The notes below the pieces were generated by a model. That model saw nothing but the letters and a program-made list of their open reading frames with translations, was not told the origin of the DNA and ran no database searches. DNA of 64,000 nucleotides from Boswellia sacra (lineage: Eukaryota; Streptophyta; Magnoliopsida; Sapindales; Burseraceae): NCBI GenBank assembly GCA_013180625.2, contig SNVD02012289.1, positions 434,001 through 498,000 on the forward strand, in the 5' to 3' direction. Position 1 is the stretch's first letter. Each line of letters begins with the position of its first letter. Positions 1 through 13,806 of the stretch are shown piece after piece. Made by a program: the position numbers and the translations under genes.

Positions 1-19
1 ATTATTCTCCTTTTTTCAG

Positions 20-3000
20 CATGGAGCTGCAGTTGTTCAAGATAAGATGTATATATATGGTGGAAACCACAATGGTCGTTACCTAAATGATCTCCATGTA
101 AGTAAATAATTTGTACACCCATATAAATGCACAGCTTCCATTTCTAAACAGGACTCTGGCAAATCACAATTTTATCTTTTTTTGTGTTCTCATTCTGGTT
201 CCGGTAGTAGAGAACTTTGCATATGCATGCCCTTTGTTGTTGCAGGCTTTGTTTTTGATATGTGTTCCTCTTTCTATATGTGCCTAGAAATTGTTATGTA
301 TGTAGTTTTTCCCTAATTTAATGATCAATGCAGGTCCTCGATTTGAGAAGTTGGACCTGGTCAAAGGTTGAGGTTAAGGCTGGGGCTGAGTCACCTGAAT
401 CTCCATCTGCAGCAACACTGACCCCCTGCGCTGGTCATTCCTTGGTTAGTATGGAACAGAGTACCTTTTTTCTTTCTCTGTCACTTCTAGGGGCAATGTT
501 TTCTCAGAAATGTATGCAAATTTGCATCATGTCCATTTGCTGATATTGAATATTCTGTCCATTGAAATCAATGTTTCTCTAGATACCATGGGAGAATAAG
601 CTTCTGTCAATTGCTGGTCATACAAAGGATCCTTCTGAAACAATTCAGGGTACAGTTTAATATTATTCTGTTGTGCTTGATCTTTTGGTATGTTTTGTCA
701 TTATTGCTTATCTATGACAACTAGAGAAATGGAAAGAAAGTGTGGAACGTTGTAACTCGATTATATATCTATATGTTGTTCCGAGCGAAATGAAGAGCCC
801 AGAAAATTGATCTGTATTCTCATTGCAGTGAAGGTGTTTGATCTGCAGACTTCTACTTGGTCAACCTTAAAGACTTATGGGAAACCACCGGTAATTATCT
901 GTTCTTTCTCTTATCTATATCTTTTTCTTTCTATATCAACTGGTAATTTATTTGACAAACCAAATGTAAAAAATTAAGTGGCCATCCAGTTATTTATTTC
1001 TTTTCGAAAATTACAATTAGCTTCTAGTGTATTATTACTGAGACAGTGGCATACCCATGGGGCTGTATCAGAATAGATTGTGTGTCAAGCAGTTGAAAGC
1101 AGAATCTTAATTTGCTTTTTCAACCACTAACTTGTGATAGCATACTTAAATCTTATATGTGTATTTAATTCTCTGATATCATCCTTCACTTAGAGGACTA
1201 ATGATTAAGGTCTGCCCTGATGATGGTTAGCTGGTAACTGGTGGACGGAAATAGGAACAAACTCTTACCTTTTATGCGAGGAATCTGGTTGGTTTTGTCT
1301 GATAATGGCCAGAGAACCACTTGCTGTGATTAACCAATTACTGAAGACTAATCTGTCTCTCCGGCAATATAAAGATTGTGGCTCACTATTGTTGCAAATT
1401 TTAAATGCACTTAATGTGTTCTGAATGTTCCATTATTCATGCATTGCAGGTCTCACGTGGAGGTCAATCTGTGACCCTTGTTGGAACAAGCTTGGTGATT
1501 TTTGGGGGACAAGATGCAAAGAGGTCGCTCTTGAATGATCTGCATATTCTTGATCTTGAAACCATGACCTGGGATGAAGTTGATGCCGTGTAAGATAGTT
1601 GTTTTCCTTGAACATGGTGCTTATATTAGTGCATTATGGATGCAGTAATGATCGAAAGCATAATATTTATCTTTGGCAATGGCTTTTAACTAGGTTGTCA
1701 ATTGGTTGTGCAAGCCTTTGTATTCAATCTGACTTTTTTTATCATTAGTAACAAACTATCATAGTAAATGAGATGTAATTGTTGTATTTGAACCTTGTTT
1801 TTGAGTTTCAACTGGAACAATGCTGGAATATTAGATATATTTAAGTCCAAATAAGAAGCTAAAATTAAAATTTACATAAAATTATTATATATAGAAAATT
1901 TAACCAAAATATTCACACACACACACACAGACACATACGTATTCTGCATTCCTGACTCTGAGTAAAAAATCCAAATTCTTGAATTTGGATTTACATTTTG
2001 AATTCTAGTTTGAATTACCTTCAACTGTATACTACTAGAGTTTGGCTGGATCCTACCTCTATTTAACAGAGAAACAACATGATCTCAAACTTCTACGGCA
2101 GTTTTAGTTTGAGGAATTCCCTTCTTCCAATATGTTGGAATATAGTAGTTCTTAGCTTGTTTCACTTAAATTTTATCCTTAATTGATCTTTTTTTTTTCT
2201 GGGTTATAGAGGTGTACCTCCTTCTCCAAGGTCCGATCATGCTGCTGCAGTTCATGCAGAGCGTTACCTTCTTATCTTTGGCGGGGGCTCACATGCCACA
2301 TGTTTCAATGACTTGCATGTTCTTGATTTACAAACTGTAAGATAACCACTGTTGTATAAATATATGGTTGCATGGTGAATTATATCTAATACCTTTTCGA
2401 TTTGCACTTATAGATGGAGTGGTCAAGACCCACTCAACAAGGAGAGATACCAACTCCACGGGCTGGACATGCAGGTGTAACCATTGGAGAGAATTGGTTT
2501 ATAGTTGGTGGTGGTGACAATAAGAGTGGTATGTGTCTACTTCAGTATATAGATACAAAAGTTGTTAATCCTTGTATCTAGAGTTAGTGTTGGTGCAATG
2601 TTTGGAATGGATTTGAAAGGTAGAAAATATAAAGATTGATTTGGATCTGTTAAAAGAGGGCATGTCAGAATGAAAATGACCTGGTGGAAGCTTGGACTTC
2701 AATCTTGATAATCTCACATTTGAAATTGAATCCAATAAATAACTGTGCTTTTGGAGGGTTAAAAAAGGAAAGAGTTTCTAGTGCATGTGATATTAGTGAT
2801 TTTATTTAAAGATCTGTTGGCATTTTGACTTTCACTAAAAAAGCTATCATAATGATTTTTTAAATGCTCTCAGATGTATCTTTATCCTATGTAATTGGTA
2901 TGTTTTTGTTTCTTTGAGCTTCTTGCAGGGGTCTCAGAAACTGTTGTTCTCAACATGTCTACCCTTGTTTGGTCAGTTGTAACTTCTGTTCAGGGACGTG

Positions 3001-5637
3001 TTCCTCTTGCTAGTGAGGTATTATTATTATTATTTTTTTTGGGGAATGTTTGGTGGTTTTAATTAATAGACATTTGAACTCAGTTTGTCGGCGATATGTT
3101 TCCTCATACGCTTGTATAATTTTAGCCATGAAGGATAGCTAAAGCTAAAGTTAAAGAGAGCTTTTTTTTTTTTTTTTTTTGGTGTAATCATTCTTTCCTA
3201 GGTATATTGTTCAAATAAAGATTAGACTTGTGCTGTACATTTGACAAGCTGCTTGAAATAGAATAATAAGTTATACAGGATGCTGATAAATGAATTAAGA
3301 TGTTGTTTACAAATTCTTGTGTTTGATCTTGTTGGGTTGTCATATGTTAATATCCTTATCATTTTAACAATTTGACTGGATTTTATCCTTCTCATTACTT
3401 GTCGTGTTGTCATCAATTACAATTCGGAACGATTAGAGGGTGGCTAGTCTGTTTTTAATAAGTTTTACGGAACTTTGCCCACTGGTTCACTTCTCTTCTT
3501 GCGTTTGCTAAAAGCTGTGCCATATTTTGAAGATTTACTTTTAAGAAAATGACATTTTCTCGTCAATTTCTGTTAATCAGTTTTGTAGTTAGTGTAGCTA
3601 ATGTTCTGACATTGAGTGATAAATGTTGACAAAATTTTGAGCATGTGAAAGGGAATGGTATACTCATGTGTTGGCATTTTGGTGGAGTAAGGCTTTTGCT
3701 AAGAAATAGGAGGAAGTATCTCTGATCATATCCTATTGTAGGGCTTGAGTTTGGCTGTAAGCTCCTATGGTGGTGAAGATGTACTTGTATCTTTTGGAGG
3801 ATACAATGGGCGTTACAACAGTGAGGTAAAGAGTAATTTTAGCATCTTTGGATGAGCTTCTTTTTATCTGGCTTGTTCTTTATTCTGATATCTTGCATTG
3901 CTGTTAGGTTCATGTTCTTAAACCAAGCCACAAATCGACTCTTCAATCAAAGATAGGAGAGGCTCCTGTACCCGACAGTGTTTCTGCTGTGCATAATGCT
4001 ACAAATGCCACCAGAGATGTAGAGTCTGAGCTTGAACTAGGTCAAGAAGGAAAAATAAGAGAGATTGTTATGGATAATGTTGATTCAGAGATCGCGGTAT
4101 GTTGTTTTGAAAGATGCAACAAATCAAAAGAAATGTCTCACCGCTTAAAATTCTCACTGTTTGACGTGCAGAATATATCTATTTAGACTTTTAATTCCAT
4201 ATTTTTGCATGTATGATTGTCTTAATGTCTATAAAGCATATGTTGCATAGTATTGTCATAGTGTTTGAATCTATTTTTATAGTTGAAAATTGCTTTTGAC
4301 TTTGGAACGTTGCCTATCTAGTCTTCAAACTGCAAAGTGATTACCAACTAATTCTTTTATTTATTGTTATCAGAAAGCAATTATGTTTTGGTGTTGCGTT
4401 TATGGTTCTTTTACTATGCTACATTTTCTGTTATCTCTTTGCTCTTAACAATTGACTTTCATGCAGAAATCAAAAGGTGTAGAAACTAGTGAACAACTTC
4501 TAGCAACCCTCAAGGCAGAGAAAGAAGAACTTGAATCATCACTAAGCAAGGAAAAGTCACAATCTGTTCAACTAAAGCAAGAATTAACAGAAGCTGAGAC
4601 TCAGAATGCAGACCTGTACAAGGTAATCACTTGATGTCTTTATATGCTTGTTACATAGTTCAAACTTGTACTGTTGTACATGCATGAGCTCCATTTGTCT
4701 AATAGGAAGTCGAGATCGGCAATCTTGTTTTCTCTGTGAGAGTATTTTAATTAGAAAAATTGTCTAGGGGGGTACTGACAATGTCTTTTTTTCCTTGTTT
4801 TAGACCAAGGAAAACAGAAGCTTTCATCCAAATTTTAGTGGCAAATAGCATGCTTTTATACTAGTTGCTGGATATACTATGGAAAAAAATACTAATTTCA
4901 AGCTGGATTGGTGTTCATTAAAGAAGAAATGCTTAATTGTGAAAAATATATAGACAATTGGAGCATATTTTTAAGGCGTTCAATTCCATAGCTCTTGTTG
5001 CTCTCTAATTTTCTCTCGATTTGCTAAAGTAGAGAAGAGATATGACTAGCAACATAATTGATGATCATATTACACATATGAGGATAGTTTGACTAAAGTA
5101 TCTTTATGGGTAGAAAGTTAAAAAATTTGAATTGAGATGCAATATCAATGCTAACATTCCACAAGCTTAGATTTCATTTTGGTAATCCCAAAATTAGCCT
5201 GGATGTAAAATAAAGTCCTTTTTGTTTTAATCTTTTCCCCTGAAAAGATATAGTGCCCTTAGTTTTATTCTATTGAATTTGTAGGAGCTCCAATCTGTTC
5301 GTGGTCAACTTGCTGCTGAACAGTCAAGGTGTTTCAAACTAGAGGTTCGTCGTCATCTTTCTTAGACTGCCAAATGAATTAAATTATATGTTCTTTAAGT
5401 GAGGGTATCTGATTTTCTGCTATTTACTCTCTGATTTGATAGGTTGACGTAGCAGAACTGAGACAGAAGCTGCTGACGATGGAGACATTGCAGAAGGAAC
5501 TTGAACTCCTGCAGCGTCAAAAGGCAGCATCTGAACAAGCGGCCTTAAACGCAAAACAGAGGCAGAGCTCAGGCGGGGTATGGGGTTGGCTTGCCGGAAC
5601 CCCTTCTCCTCCTAGCCAAAAAGTCGACAATGCTTGA
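20..5637 (+). CDS. ACBP4/5-like: acyl-CoA-binding domain protein with kelch repeats (ACBP4/5-like), 3' part
   Basis: Partial gene; the N-terminal acyl-CoA-binding domain must lie left of the window. Exons read by GT-AG sites and frame: 20-97, 334-444, 583-649, 829-890, 1450-1589, 2210-2336, 2414-2528, 2929-3017, 3742-3826, 3908-4096, 4467-4622, 5285-5344, 5443-5637 (TGA). The first exons encode kelch blades with the typical GG pairs (MYIYGGNHNGRYLNDLH, LVIFGGQDAKRSLLNDLH, LLIFGGGSHATCFNDLH). The last four encode a Glu/Gln/Lys-rich coiled coil and a tail with GGVWGWLAGTP. Kelch propeller, then coiled coil, then this tail is the layout of plant class IV ACBPs. These are cytosolic proteins that bind long-chain acyl-CoA esters and interact with partners through the kelch part. 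The family call is firm; the choice between ACBP4 and ACBP5 is not possible here. Confidence 0.88.
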
Positions 5638-6918
5638 AATTTGTTGAGTAGTGATTGTTAGATTTGATTCTCATTCATAAATTTTTCTGATCCGATATTT
5701 TTTGTTCTACCCAACCCGGTTCGGTTCATTTTCCGAGGCGAAATAATATTATATATCAAGTTAGTTTCTTTTGGCCAGAACAAAGTCCCTGTTGCATGAA
5801 ATACATGTAGACGTAGTTATAGTTTCAAAATGGCTGTTAGTGAAATATCTCAGCAGTACATTTTTCTTTCTTTTAAATTAGAGTTTGTATTCGAACTGAA
5901 TATATTATTCGAGTGGAAGCATAGGTTTTTCTTATTTTGAAGATGATGATTACAAATGTAATGTTATTATGAAATACCGTTGGACTGAAAAGTTGATGTA
6001 TTCCAACTCTGGGCTCTTTTCATGCACAATATAGACAATATTTCTCATGTCCTCTGGGGTTGGCTTGTGGAAGAAAGCATCTACGATGTAGTTGTAAATA
6101 TGGTTTTTATTTATTAAAAAACAAATCAGAGACACATTGAACAATGTTAAATTTAAAGAATTAAATTTGGTGACAATTTCCTTTGTGAATTATTACATGC
6201 AAATTTATTAAACCAAGAAAACAATTTATGATCGAAGTATATGAATCACAAATTTAATACCTCCCATAAAGGCTGAAACCCAACAAAAAAAAAGACCCAT
6301 AACCAAATATATATAAATAAATGTATATCATTCAAATCTTTCATTTCTAGGATAACAGCCAAGTTTAGATAATAATACAGTAACACACTAATATTGTTTT
6401 TATCCTTGCATGTTTTGCTTGAACATAAATGAGAAATCCATCCCATGAAAATTTCTTATAATATATTTTTGATTAATAATAAATAAAAATTCTATCATAA
6501 ATATTATTACGTTAGTCTAAACATTATTCTTATTCTTATTCTTATTATTTTAGTTTTACAGCGACAACGAGATGAGGTAACAGTGCATTGTCTAACATGA
6601 CGTGGCATGCCATAAATGGTCCCGTCAACCGCATTCTATTTACCACTCTATCGTATAAGCCCCCGAAACCTAATTGCCTCAAAACTAAAAGCTGGGAAAT
6701 CTCAATCTCAATCCCCAGATCTTTCTTTCCATCCAAACACTCCTCTCTTGCTCTCTACTTTCCTTGCACTTTCTTGTCAGACAAAAATAAAAACAAGCAG
6801 AACGAGGTCGTTCTCAATCTTCATGAGACGAAACAGAGGTACGATCTTTTTTCCACTTAACCGTTAACGAGCTCGGTTTCTAGGGTGTCGACTAAGGATT
6901 TTTAGCTGTTACAATAGA
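5638..6918. other. spacer between ACBP and PDP1-like gene
   Basis: No gene is supported. The left part is the ACBP 3' UTR and AT-rich DNA. From about 6590 the sequence becomes less AT-rich and probably holds the promoter and 5' UTR of the PDP1-like gene. A possible 5' UTR donor (CAGAG followed by gtacga) lies near 6838, but no acceptor could be settled. Confidence 0.5.
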
Positions 6919-9900
6919 ATGATATCTGTTACGAAAGGCGATTGCGAATTTGATAGAAAATCTGATTCTAATGTTGAAGAAAATGAAGAGAAACATAGGG
7001 TTCCTGGTGATGCTGTTATCCGCAGCACTAAAGATGAAGAGAGTTTGGTGAATTCCGGAGTGGAGCTCGATTCGGTTGTTCCACAGAGTGAAAAAATCGA
7101 TGAGGTTAAAGTTTCTGTTAGGGTTTCTTCCGAGAGTGATAGTAATTGTATATATAATGAAATGGTTACTGGGGTTTTTGAAGACGAAAAGAACAAAGTA
7201 AGTGTAAATCAAATTGGTACACGAAATAATGACCATTTTGAGGCTCCAAAGGATGGATATGATGATAGAAATGATCGATTGGTGAGTAATGTATCCAAGG
7301 TTGAGCGGCATGTAGATGCATACAAATCTTTGTTATCGGAGTTTGATGATTTTGTGGCCAATGAGAAGATGAATGCGGGAGCTTCCAGGGCGCTGAGTTA
7401 TGGTTTTGATGTAGGTGATATGGTTTGGGGGAAGGTTAAATCGCACCCATGGTGGCCTGGTCATATATTCAACGAAGCATTTGCAACAGCATCTGTTCGT
7501 CGCACAAGGAGGGATGGTCATGTGTTAGTCGCTTTCTTTGGAGATAGTAGTTACGGGTGGTTTGACCCTGCTGAGCTAATTCCTTTTGATCCCCACTTTA
7601 TGGAGAAATCACAGCAGACGAATTCCAGGACCTTTGTTAAGGCTGTGGAGGAAGCAGTGGATGAGGCAAGTAGAAGACGTGGTCTTGGATTGGTGTGTAA
7701 ATGTAGGAACCCGTATAATTTTCGGCCAACTAATGTTCAGGGGTATGTTGCAGTTGATGTGCCAGATTTTGAGCCGGGAGGGTTTTATTCGGCTAATCAG
7801 ATTAAGAAGGCAAGAGATGGATTTCATCCAGCTGATATGCTTTCCTTTGTCAAGCAGTTGGCATCAGCACCACGAGGTTGTGAACAGATGAACATTGATT
7901 TTGTTAAGAATAAGGCTACAGTTTTTGCTTTTCGTAAGGCAGTGTTTGAGGAGTTTGATGAGACTTATGCTCAAGCATTTGGTGTGCAGCCAGCACGCCC
8001 TTCTCATAATCGGACTGCTCTATTGGATCAGTCAGTTAGACAGCCATCTAGAGGTACTACTTTAAGTGCTTTTTTGCTGATTATGGGTATTTTATACAGC
8101 TTTTTAATTTTATCGGTCTGTTTAATGCACAAAACGCCTATTGTTATGCTGTCATGGCTGATCCTTTCTAGTGCCTTCAGCTTTGAAATCATTTCTTACT
8201 CTATGCATTCTGTTCAATTGCAGAGAAATGTCGGATTAAGAGTCCCATAATTATTTTAATAAATAATAATAGTTATAATTTTTAACTAGAAAAATGAACC
8301 TACTTAATAATGCATATGCGGAGTTTTTTTTTAACTAGAAAAATGACTCCAAACAGTAAGTGTCCTGACATATTTCCACTGCAATTTGTCCCAATTACAC
8401 CAGGTGTTCAATTATATATGTTAAAATCTTTTGTTGACATCTCCTTTCTTATTTTTATTGCTGTCTGCTTATATTAATAGCATTGGTCAATCTGGCATTT
8501 TTGCCTTATCGAGGTGATATTCAACAATATATTATGAAACTGCTTCCCAATTAAGCCAGTTTATTTTAAATAGATAGACTCTTCCTTGACAACACTGCCT
8601 TAATCCTCCACTTATGTGATTGTTGCCTTCTACAGCTCCTTTGAGCGGCCCACTGGTGATTGCGGAAGCTCTGGGTGGTGGAAAAAGTTCCAAAAAGCCT
8701 ATGAAAGTCAAAGACCATTCGAAGAAAGACAGATATCTTTTCAAGAGAAGGGATGAACCAAGTGATGCAAGAACTCCTCAGATTAGCCAGGGGCAAGCAA
8801 TATCCTCAAGCCCATCAGCTGTTATGGAGGGATCATCATTATTAACATCTGGGGATTATGTGTTGCAGAAGAGGGCTCCAGCACTTCAGACTACAGGTAA
8901 ACTTGAAGAAACTGGTTCTATAGGCAAGGACACTTCCGGTTCAAGTGGAAATATATCTGGAAAAGAAAGTGCAACAATAGATCATGTTTCACCTTGTAAT
9001 GGTGCTGCTGCCATCAGAGATGCTGCTTTAGATGTAAGCTCATCTACAAATATTAGTGAGGGGCTGGAATCAGATGTTGTTTTGGCCTCCGCTAGCAAAG
9101 GTGCATCTGATATATTAGGAAAGATGGTCCCATCTGTGATAGATGGTTCAACGCCATCTTCTCAGCAAGAAACTGATGTTATGGCTGACATTAAAAATGA
9201 TGAGAGTGCTAAAATTTCTAAACCTACTGAAAGTCTTCAGCAATCTGGGCCAAGTTTTTCTGCAAGAGGGGATGGAGGTCATGTGTTAGATCAGGCTCAG
9301 GACAGTCGCATGAGTCTTCATCCTTTGCCAACTGAAGCGCAGCGTTCTGTTGCAGTGAGTCCTGATGGTAAAATTAAAAAGCCTAAAGTTCTTAAGCGGC
9401 CTGTCATGGACACGAGCTCCGAGAACTCTGTGATAGGGGAGCAAAAGAAGAAGAAGAAGAAAAAGGAGCTTGGCTCTAAAACAAGTCTTGATAATCAACA
9501 GAAGCGTTTGGCCCTTGGAAGAGGTGAGAATGCAGTTGGGAATTTAACAAGAAAGTCCTCTCAGGCTAGATTGGTTTCTAGGGAAGATTCACGGGTAAAT
9601 AATCAGAAGAAGGATGTTGGTGACGGTGTCTCTGTATCAAATTCAGTTGGGACTTTGCTAGGACTAAACATGGGAAAGATTGAAGTCGGGCTCCCACAAT
9701 TATTGAATGATCTGCATGCACTTGCTCTTGATCCCTTTCATGGTGTGGATAGGAATTGCCCTGCAATTATACGGCATTGCTTTTTGCGCTTCCGATCCCT
9801 TGTATACCAGAAAAGCTTGGTTCTATCGCCACCATCTGAGACTGAGCCCATTGAAGTTCGTACAGCAAAATCCAGTCTTGCAGGTTCTGGTGAGAATGCC

Positions 9901-11025
9901 AGAGAGTTTCCAGCATCAAAACCAGTAAAACACCTAGCCAGACCTGATGATCCTACAAAGGCTGGGCGGAAACGTCTTCCATCTGATCGCCAAGAAGAAA
10001 TTGCGGCAAAGCGGTTAAAAAAAATTAGTCATATGAAATCATTGACTGCAGAGAAGAAGGCTGGTCAGAGGACATTGGATGGCCAGCGAGTAGAGGGAAA
10101 AGAACATGTGGCCATTCCCCTGTCAAAGCCACTTAAATCAGATTCTGTAAAGAAACTAGAGCCTCCAGCCAGAGTAGTTGAGCCTACCATGCTAGTGATG
10201 AAGTTTCCTCCTGGGACATCCCTTCCATCAGTTGCAGAACTTAAGGCTAGACTCGGTCGTTTTGGATCAATAGATCAGTCAGCTATCCGCGTGTTCTGGA
10301 AATCTTCAACATGTCGTGTTGTGTTCCGGCACAAAGCTGATGCACAAGCAGCATATAAATATGCTAATGGCAATGCTTTGTTCGGAAATGTGAACGTGAG
10401 ATATATCATTCGGGATGTGGAAGCTCCTGCACCAGAAGTACTAGAGTCTGACAAGGGCCGAGGAGATGACCACCCTTCAAATGACAACCCACGTATGAAG
10501 GACCCCATGGTTGGGCGGCCAACACTTGTACCTGTTGCACAGCCACCGATCCAGCTGAAGTCATGTTTGAAGAAACCAACAGGCGAAGAGGTAACCGGTG
10601 GTAACAGCAGTAGGGGGACAGCTCGTGTAAAATTCATGTTGGGTGGGGAAGAAACTGGTAGGGGGGAGCCATTGATTGTTGGTAATAGAAACAACCTCAA
10701 CAACAATGCTACTACTTTTGCTGATGGTGGTGCACCTTCTTCTGTTGCCATGGATCTTAATAGTAAGAACTTTCAAAAGGTTATTCCTCCATTTTCATCG
10801 CCTATGCCTCCCCCTCAATTTTCAAAACCAATACTTAATAATTCACATCATACTGAAGTATGTCCCCGAAATTCTCACAATCTTAGTACTCCCACCGTTC
10901 CACTTCCACCCAGTGCACCAAGCGTTGATATTTCACAGCAGATGCTTAGCCTTTTAACAAGGTGCAATGATGTCGTAACCAATGTCGCGGGTTTGTTGGG
11001 CTATGTGCCTTACCATCCGCTTTGA
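6919..11025 (+). CDS. PDP1: PWWP domain protein, PDP1-like
   Basis: Two coding exons, 6919-8053 and 8636-11025, joined in frame across a GT-AG intron, give 1,174 residues. The PWWP domain lies at about residues 164-225, with the core VWGKVKSHPWWPG. It is followed by the conserved plant extension (GLVCKCRNPYNFRPTNVQGY). The middle is Ser/Thr/Lys-rich and disordered, with a poly-Lys stretch near residue 648 likely to be a nuclear localisation signal. An RRM-like fold follows at about 896-975 (LVMKFPPGTSLPSVAELKAR to VNVRYIIRD), and the tail is Pro-rich. Arabidopsis PDP1 works with MSI4/MSI5 and PRC2 on H3K27 methylation and flowering; PWWP domains read methylated histone tails. The first exon starts at the first ATG of a long open frame. 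Reading through the intron would stop at 8250 and give a 443-residue form keeping only the PWWP half. Confidence 0.88.
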
Positions 11026-12312
11026 TGGGATGGTAGCAATCACGATATCAGATATGATTAAAGATGGGATCACATTAAAATGCTGGCAATAGCTTCATGT
11101 TCCAATATGCTAGTGCAGCAATCGGATCGGAGCAAAAAAGAACGCGGAGTCAAGATTTTAAAAGAGAGAAGCGAGTAAAAGGAATCCGTTATGAACCATC
11201 TGAATTGGTTCAAGCGTACGTTACTGACTGATGTACTGTAGTGATGTTGATAGTGCCATCTATATGCTTTCTGCCTTCATTTATTTATTGACCCTTGTGG
11301 CGTGGCGTGGCATGGCCCATTTTGCACCTGTTTACCATAATTCTGTTTTAGTTTGTACCTGAACTGAAATGAAACTGATGCGATACTTGCTATGTTTGGT
11401 TCATTTTGTGCCTTGTGGCCCTAAGGGTGCCGCCCTGGAACCTTTTTTTTTTTGCGAAACCGGGCTTTGATGTCCGCCGAAAGTATATAGTTTCAACGAA
11501 TAAACCATATGAATTTGGCTCCGTTCACGTTATCATGAATGAATGGGCGTAATTTTCGAATGTTTTAATATGAGCGCTTACGTTATCTATTGACGAGTTT
11601 GGAACACACACAACCAACGGAACCTTGAACATTTTGTTTGAGAACTTGTTCAGAAATAAGAAAACAATCGTTCAATTATTAAGTTTATTAAATTATTTAT
11701 TTGATAATAAATCATTTATTTATATATATACTTTTTTTTTTTTTTAACTTTCAACTCGCAGACTCGACTGAATGAAACAATTGTCCTCCTGGAATTTGTG
11801 GCTATTGACTATAGACTCTAATTTCAACAAAATTTCCTATTTGGTTGTCGTATAACATCTTTCTTCCTGAGATAAATATGAGTAATTAATTTCACATTTA
11901 TTTATTCTAGTGTAAACAATACCTTGACTTGAATACCAAATACACGTTGGTTTATAATTACAACCAATAACTAAAGAGGGATTGTTGAATCTTATGGAAG
12001 AAAGTAACAATCACATCCCCAAACTTCAATTTAACAACTTTTTTGGGGTTGGCTTAAATAATATATATTTTTTAGATTGTTTATTTTTGGCGTAGAAGAT
12101 TAATCAAATATAGATAGACACCCTAATCAATCTCTAAACCTCCCATTTCTATCTTAATCTTCATTTGTATGCCATCAAATCGTGCCTTTAATTTCCTACA
12201 AAAACCCTTCTCATTCAGGTTGCAGATACATCATACATTCAAAACCTTTGTCTAAAATCAATCTCTCCTTTCCTGGACCTCATCCCCATTCCTTGTTGAT
12301 CCTTCATCAAGA
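11026..12312. other. spacer upstream of SRC2-like gene
   Basis: No coding region is supported. About the first 400 bases look like 3' UTR of the PWWP gene. The rest is AT-rich and ends in a short pyrimidine-rich leader before the ATG at 12313. Confidence 0.5.
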
Positions 12313-13806
12313 ATGGGGTCGGGGTCCAGGACTCTTGACGTTACTCTTCTTTCGGCTGAGGACCTCAAGAACGTTAACGTGTTCTCCAAGATGGCCTGTT
12401 ACGCAATCGTTACTGTTTCCGGGGAGTCTCAGACAACATCCGTTGACAAAGAAGCTGGGACCCAACCCATGTGGAACCATAAGATGAGATTCACTATCGA
12501 TGAAGCTTCTGCGTTGAAGAACAACCTTAACGTTATTTTCAGTGTCAAAGCTAACGGAGGTTGTTTTGGGGATTCTGATCTGGGTGAAGTTCAGGTACCT
12601 ATTAAAGAAATGCTGGCACAATCTAATGGAACTGAAGAACGAAATCACGCGTATAGCATCACCACTCCTGGAGGAAGATCAAAAGGTACATTAAACATTT
12701 CTTTCAAGTTTTCAGCTCCACCAGCACCCAATATGACAGCCCCGCCTCCCAATCCTCCTGTTTATGATAACCCACCAGCCGTAATGGCGCCATATCCACC
12801 TCCACAACAGAATCATCCTCCACCTCCACAACAGAATCATCCTCCCCCTCCACAGAATCATCCTCCAGGGGCCCCACCCCCACAGAATTATCCAGGGCCC
12901 CCACTTCCACAGAATTATGCTCCAGGACCACCACCAACGTCATTCATCCCACCAGGAGGTCCGGGATGGTATCCACCACCGCAGGAGCATTATCCAGGGC
13001 CTAAACCTGGTGGAGCTGGAGCATACCCACCGCCATCGCAAGGTGGATATCCACTATCAAACCAGGATTTCGGAGGAAACAACAACTCAGGATACCCGAA
13101 ACCTCAAGGAGGATATCCGCCTCCTGAACAGGCGGGCCCTAAACTAGTAGCATACCCACCGCCATCACAAGGAGGATATCCGCCACCACAAGGTGGATAT
13201 CCGCCACCTCACCCAGATCTTTCACCGTCTAACTCAGCTTACCCGCCACCTGGAAATGGAGGATATCCAAGACCAGATGATCATATATTTCCAGGATATA
13301 ACGCATCACCACCACCACCACCACGAGGTTACTCACCTTCACCACCACCACCACAACAGAATCAAACACGCTCCACTGCATTCCCAGGGGCCTCACCACC
13401 GCCAGGGCCAGCACCTGGGCCTATGCAAGGGCCAGGGGAGTTTAATTACCCGCCGCCTCCACCACCTGATTTTGGTGGTAGTGCTGTGAGACCATCTCCT
13501 CCTCCACCAGCAGTTGCTGCTCCTACTCCTTCTTTTGCGCCTGTAGGACAACCATCAGGAGGAGTACAACCACAAGCACCTGCGCCTGCACCAGCACCTG
13601 CACCAGCACCAGCACCAGCACCAGCACCAGACGCACGGCCTGCAGTCAGCTCGGGTTCTTCAAGCACGGGTGCACCACCGCAGCAATCAGGAAATAAAGG
13701 ATTGGGGGTGGCCGCCGGGGTAGGCGCCGTGGGGCTGGGAGTTGGAGCAGGAGTATTGGGAGGGCTCGCTGTCAGTGAGATGATGGATGACTCAGATTCC
13801 GAGTAA
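12313..13806 (+). CDS. SRC2-like C2 domain protein with proline-rich region
   Basis: Single exon, 497 residues. Residues 5-130 form a C2 domain (LDVTLLSAEDLKNVNVFSKM at the start, TQPMWNHKMRF in the middle, LGEVQVPIKEML near the end). Few acidic loop residues remain, so calcium binding is uncertain. Residues 140-455 are Pro/Tyr/Gln/Gly-rich with repeated YPPP, QNHPPPP and GGYPPP units and an (Ala-Pro)n run encoded near 13575-13630. Residues about 463-488 form a Gly/Ala/Val hydrophobic segment (GVAAGVGAVGLGVGAGVLGG), and the tail is acidic (MMDDSDSE). This is the layout of plant SRC2, a cold-responsive protein linked to ER-to-vacuole traffic and membrane signalling. The family is longer-tailed here than usual. 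A broken relative lies 2.8 kb downstream. The antisense frames seen over the Pro-rich part are shadows of its codon bias. Confidence 0.85.
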   Translation: MGSGSRTLDVTLLSAEDLKNVNVFSKMACYAIVTVSGESQTTSVDKEAGTQPMWNHKMRFTIDEASALKNNLNVIFSVKANGGCFGDSDLGEVQVPIKEMLAQSNGTEERNHAYSITTPGGRSKGTLNISFKFSAPPAPNMTAPPPNPPVYDNPPAVMAPYPPPQQNHPPPPQQNHPPPPQNHPPGAPPPQNYPGPPLPQNYAPGPPPTSFIPPGGPGWYPPPQEHYPGPKPGGAGAYPPPSQGGYPLSNQDFGGNNNSGYPKPQGGYPPPEQAGPKLVAYPPPSQGGYPPPQGGYPPPHPDLSPSNSAYPPPGNGGYPRPDDHIFPGYNASPPPPPRGYSPSPPPPQQNQTRSTAFPGASPPPGPAPGPMQGPGEFNYPPPPPPDFGGSAVRPSPPPPAVAAPTPSFAPVGQPSGGVQPQAPAPAPAPAPAPAPAPAPDARPAVSSGSSSTGAPPQQSGNKGLGVAAGVGAVGLGVGAGVLGGLAVSEMMDDSDSE

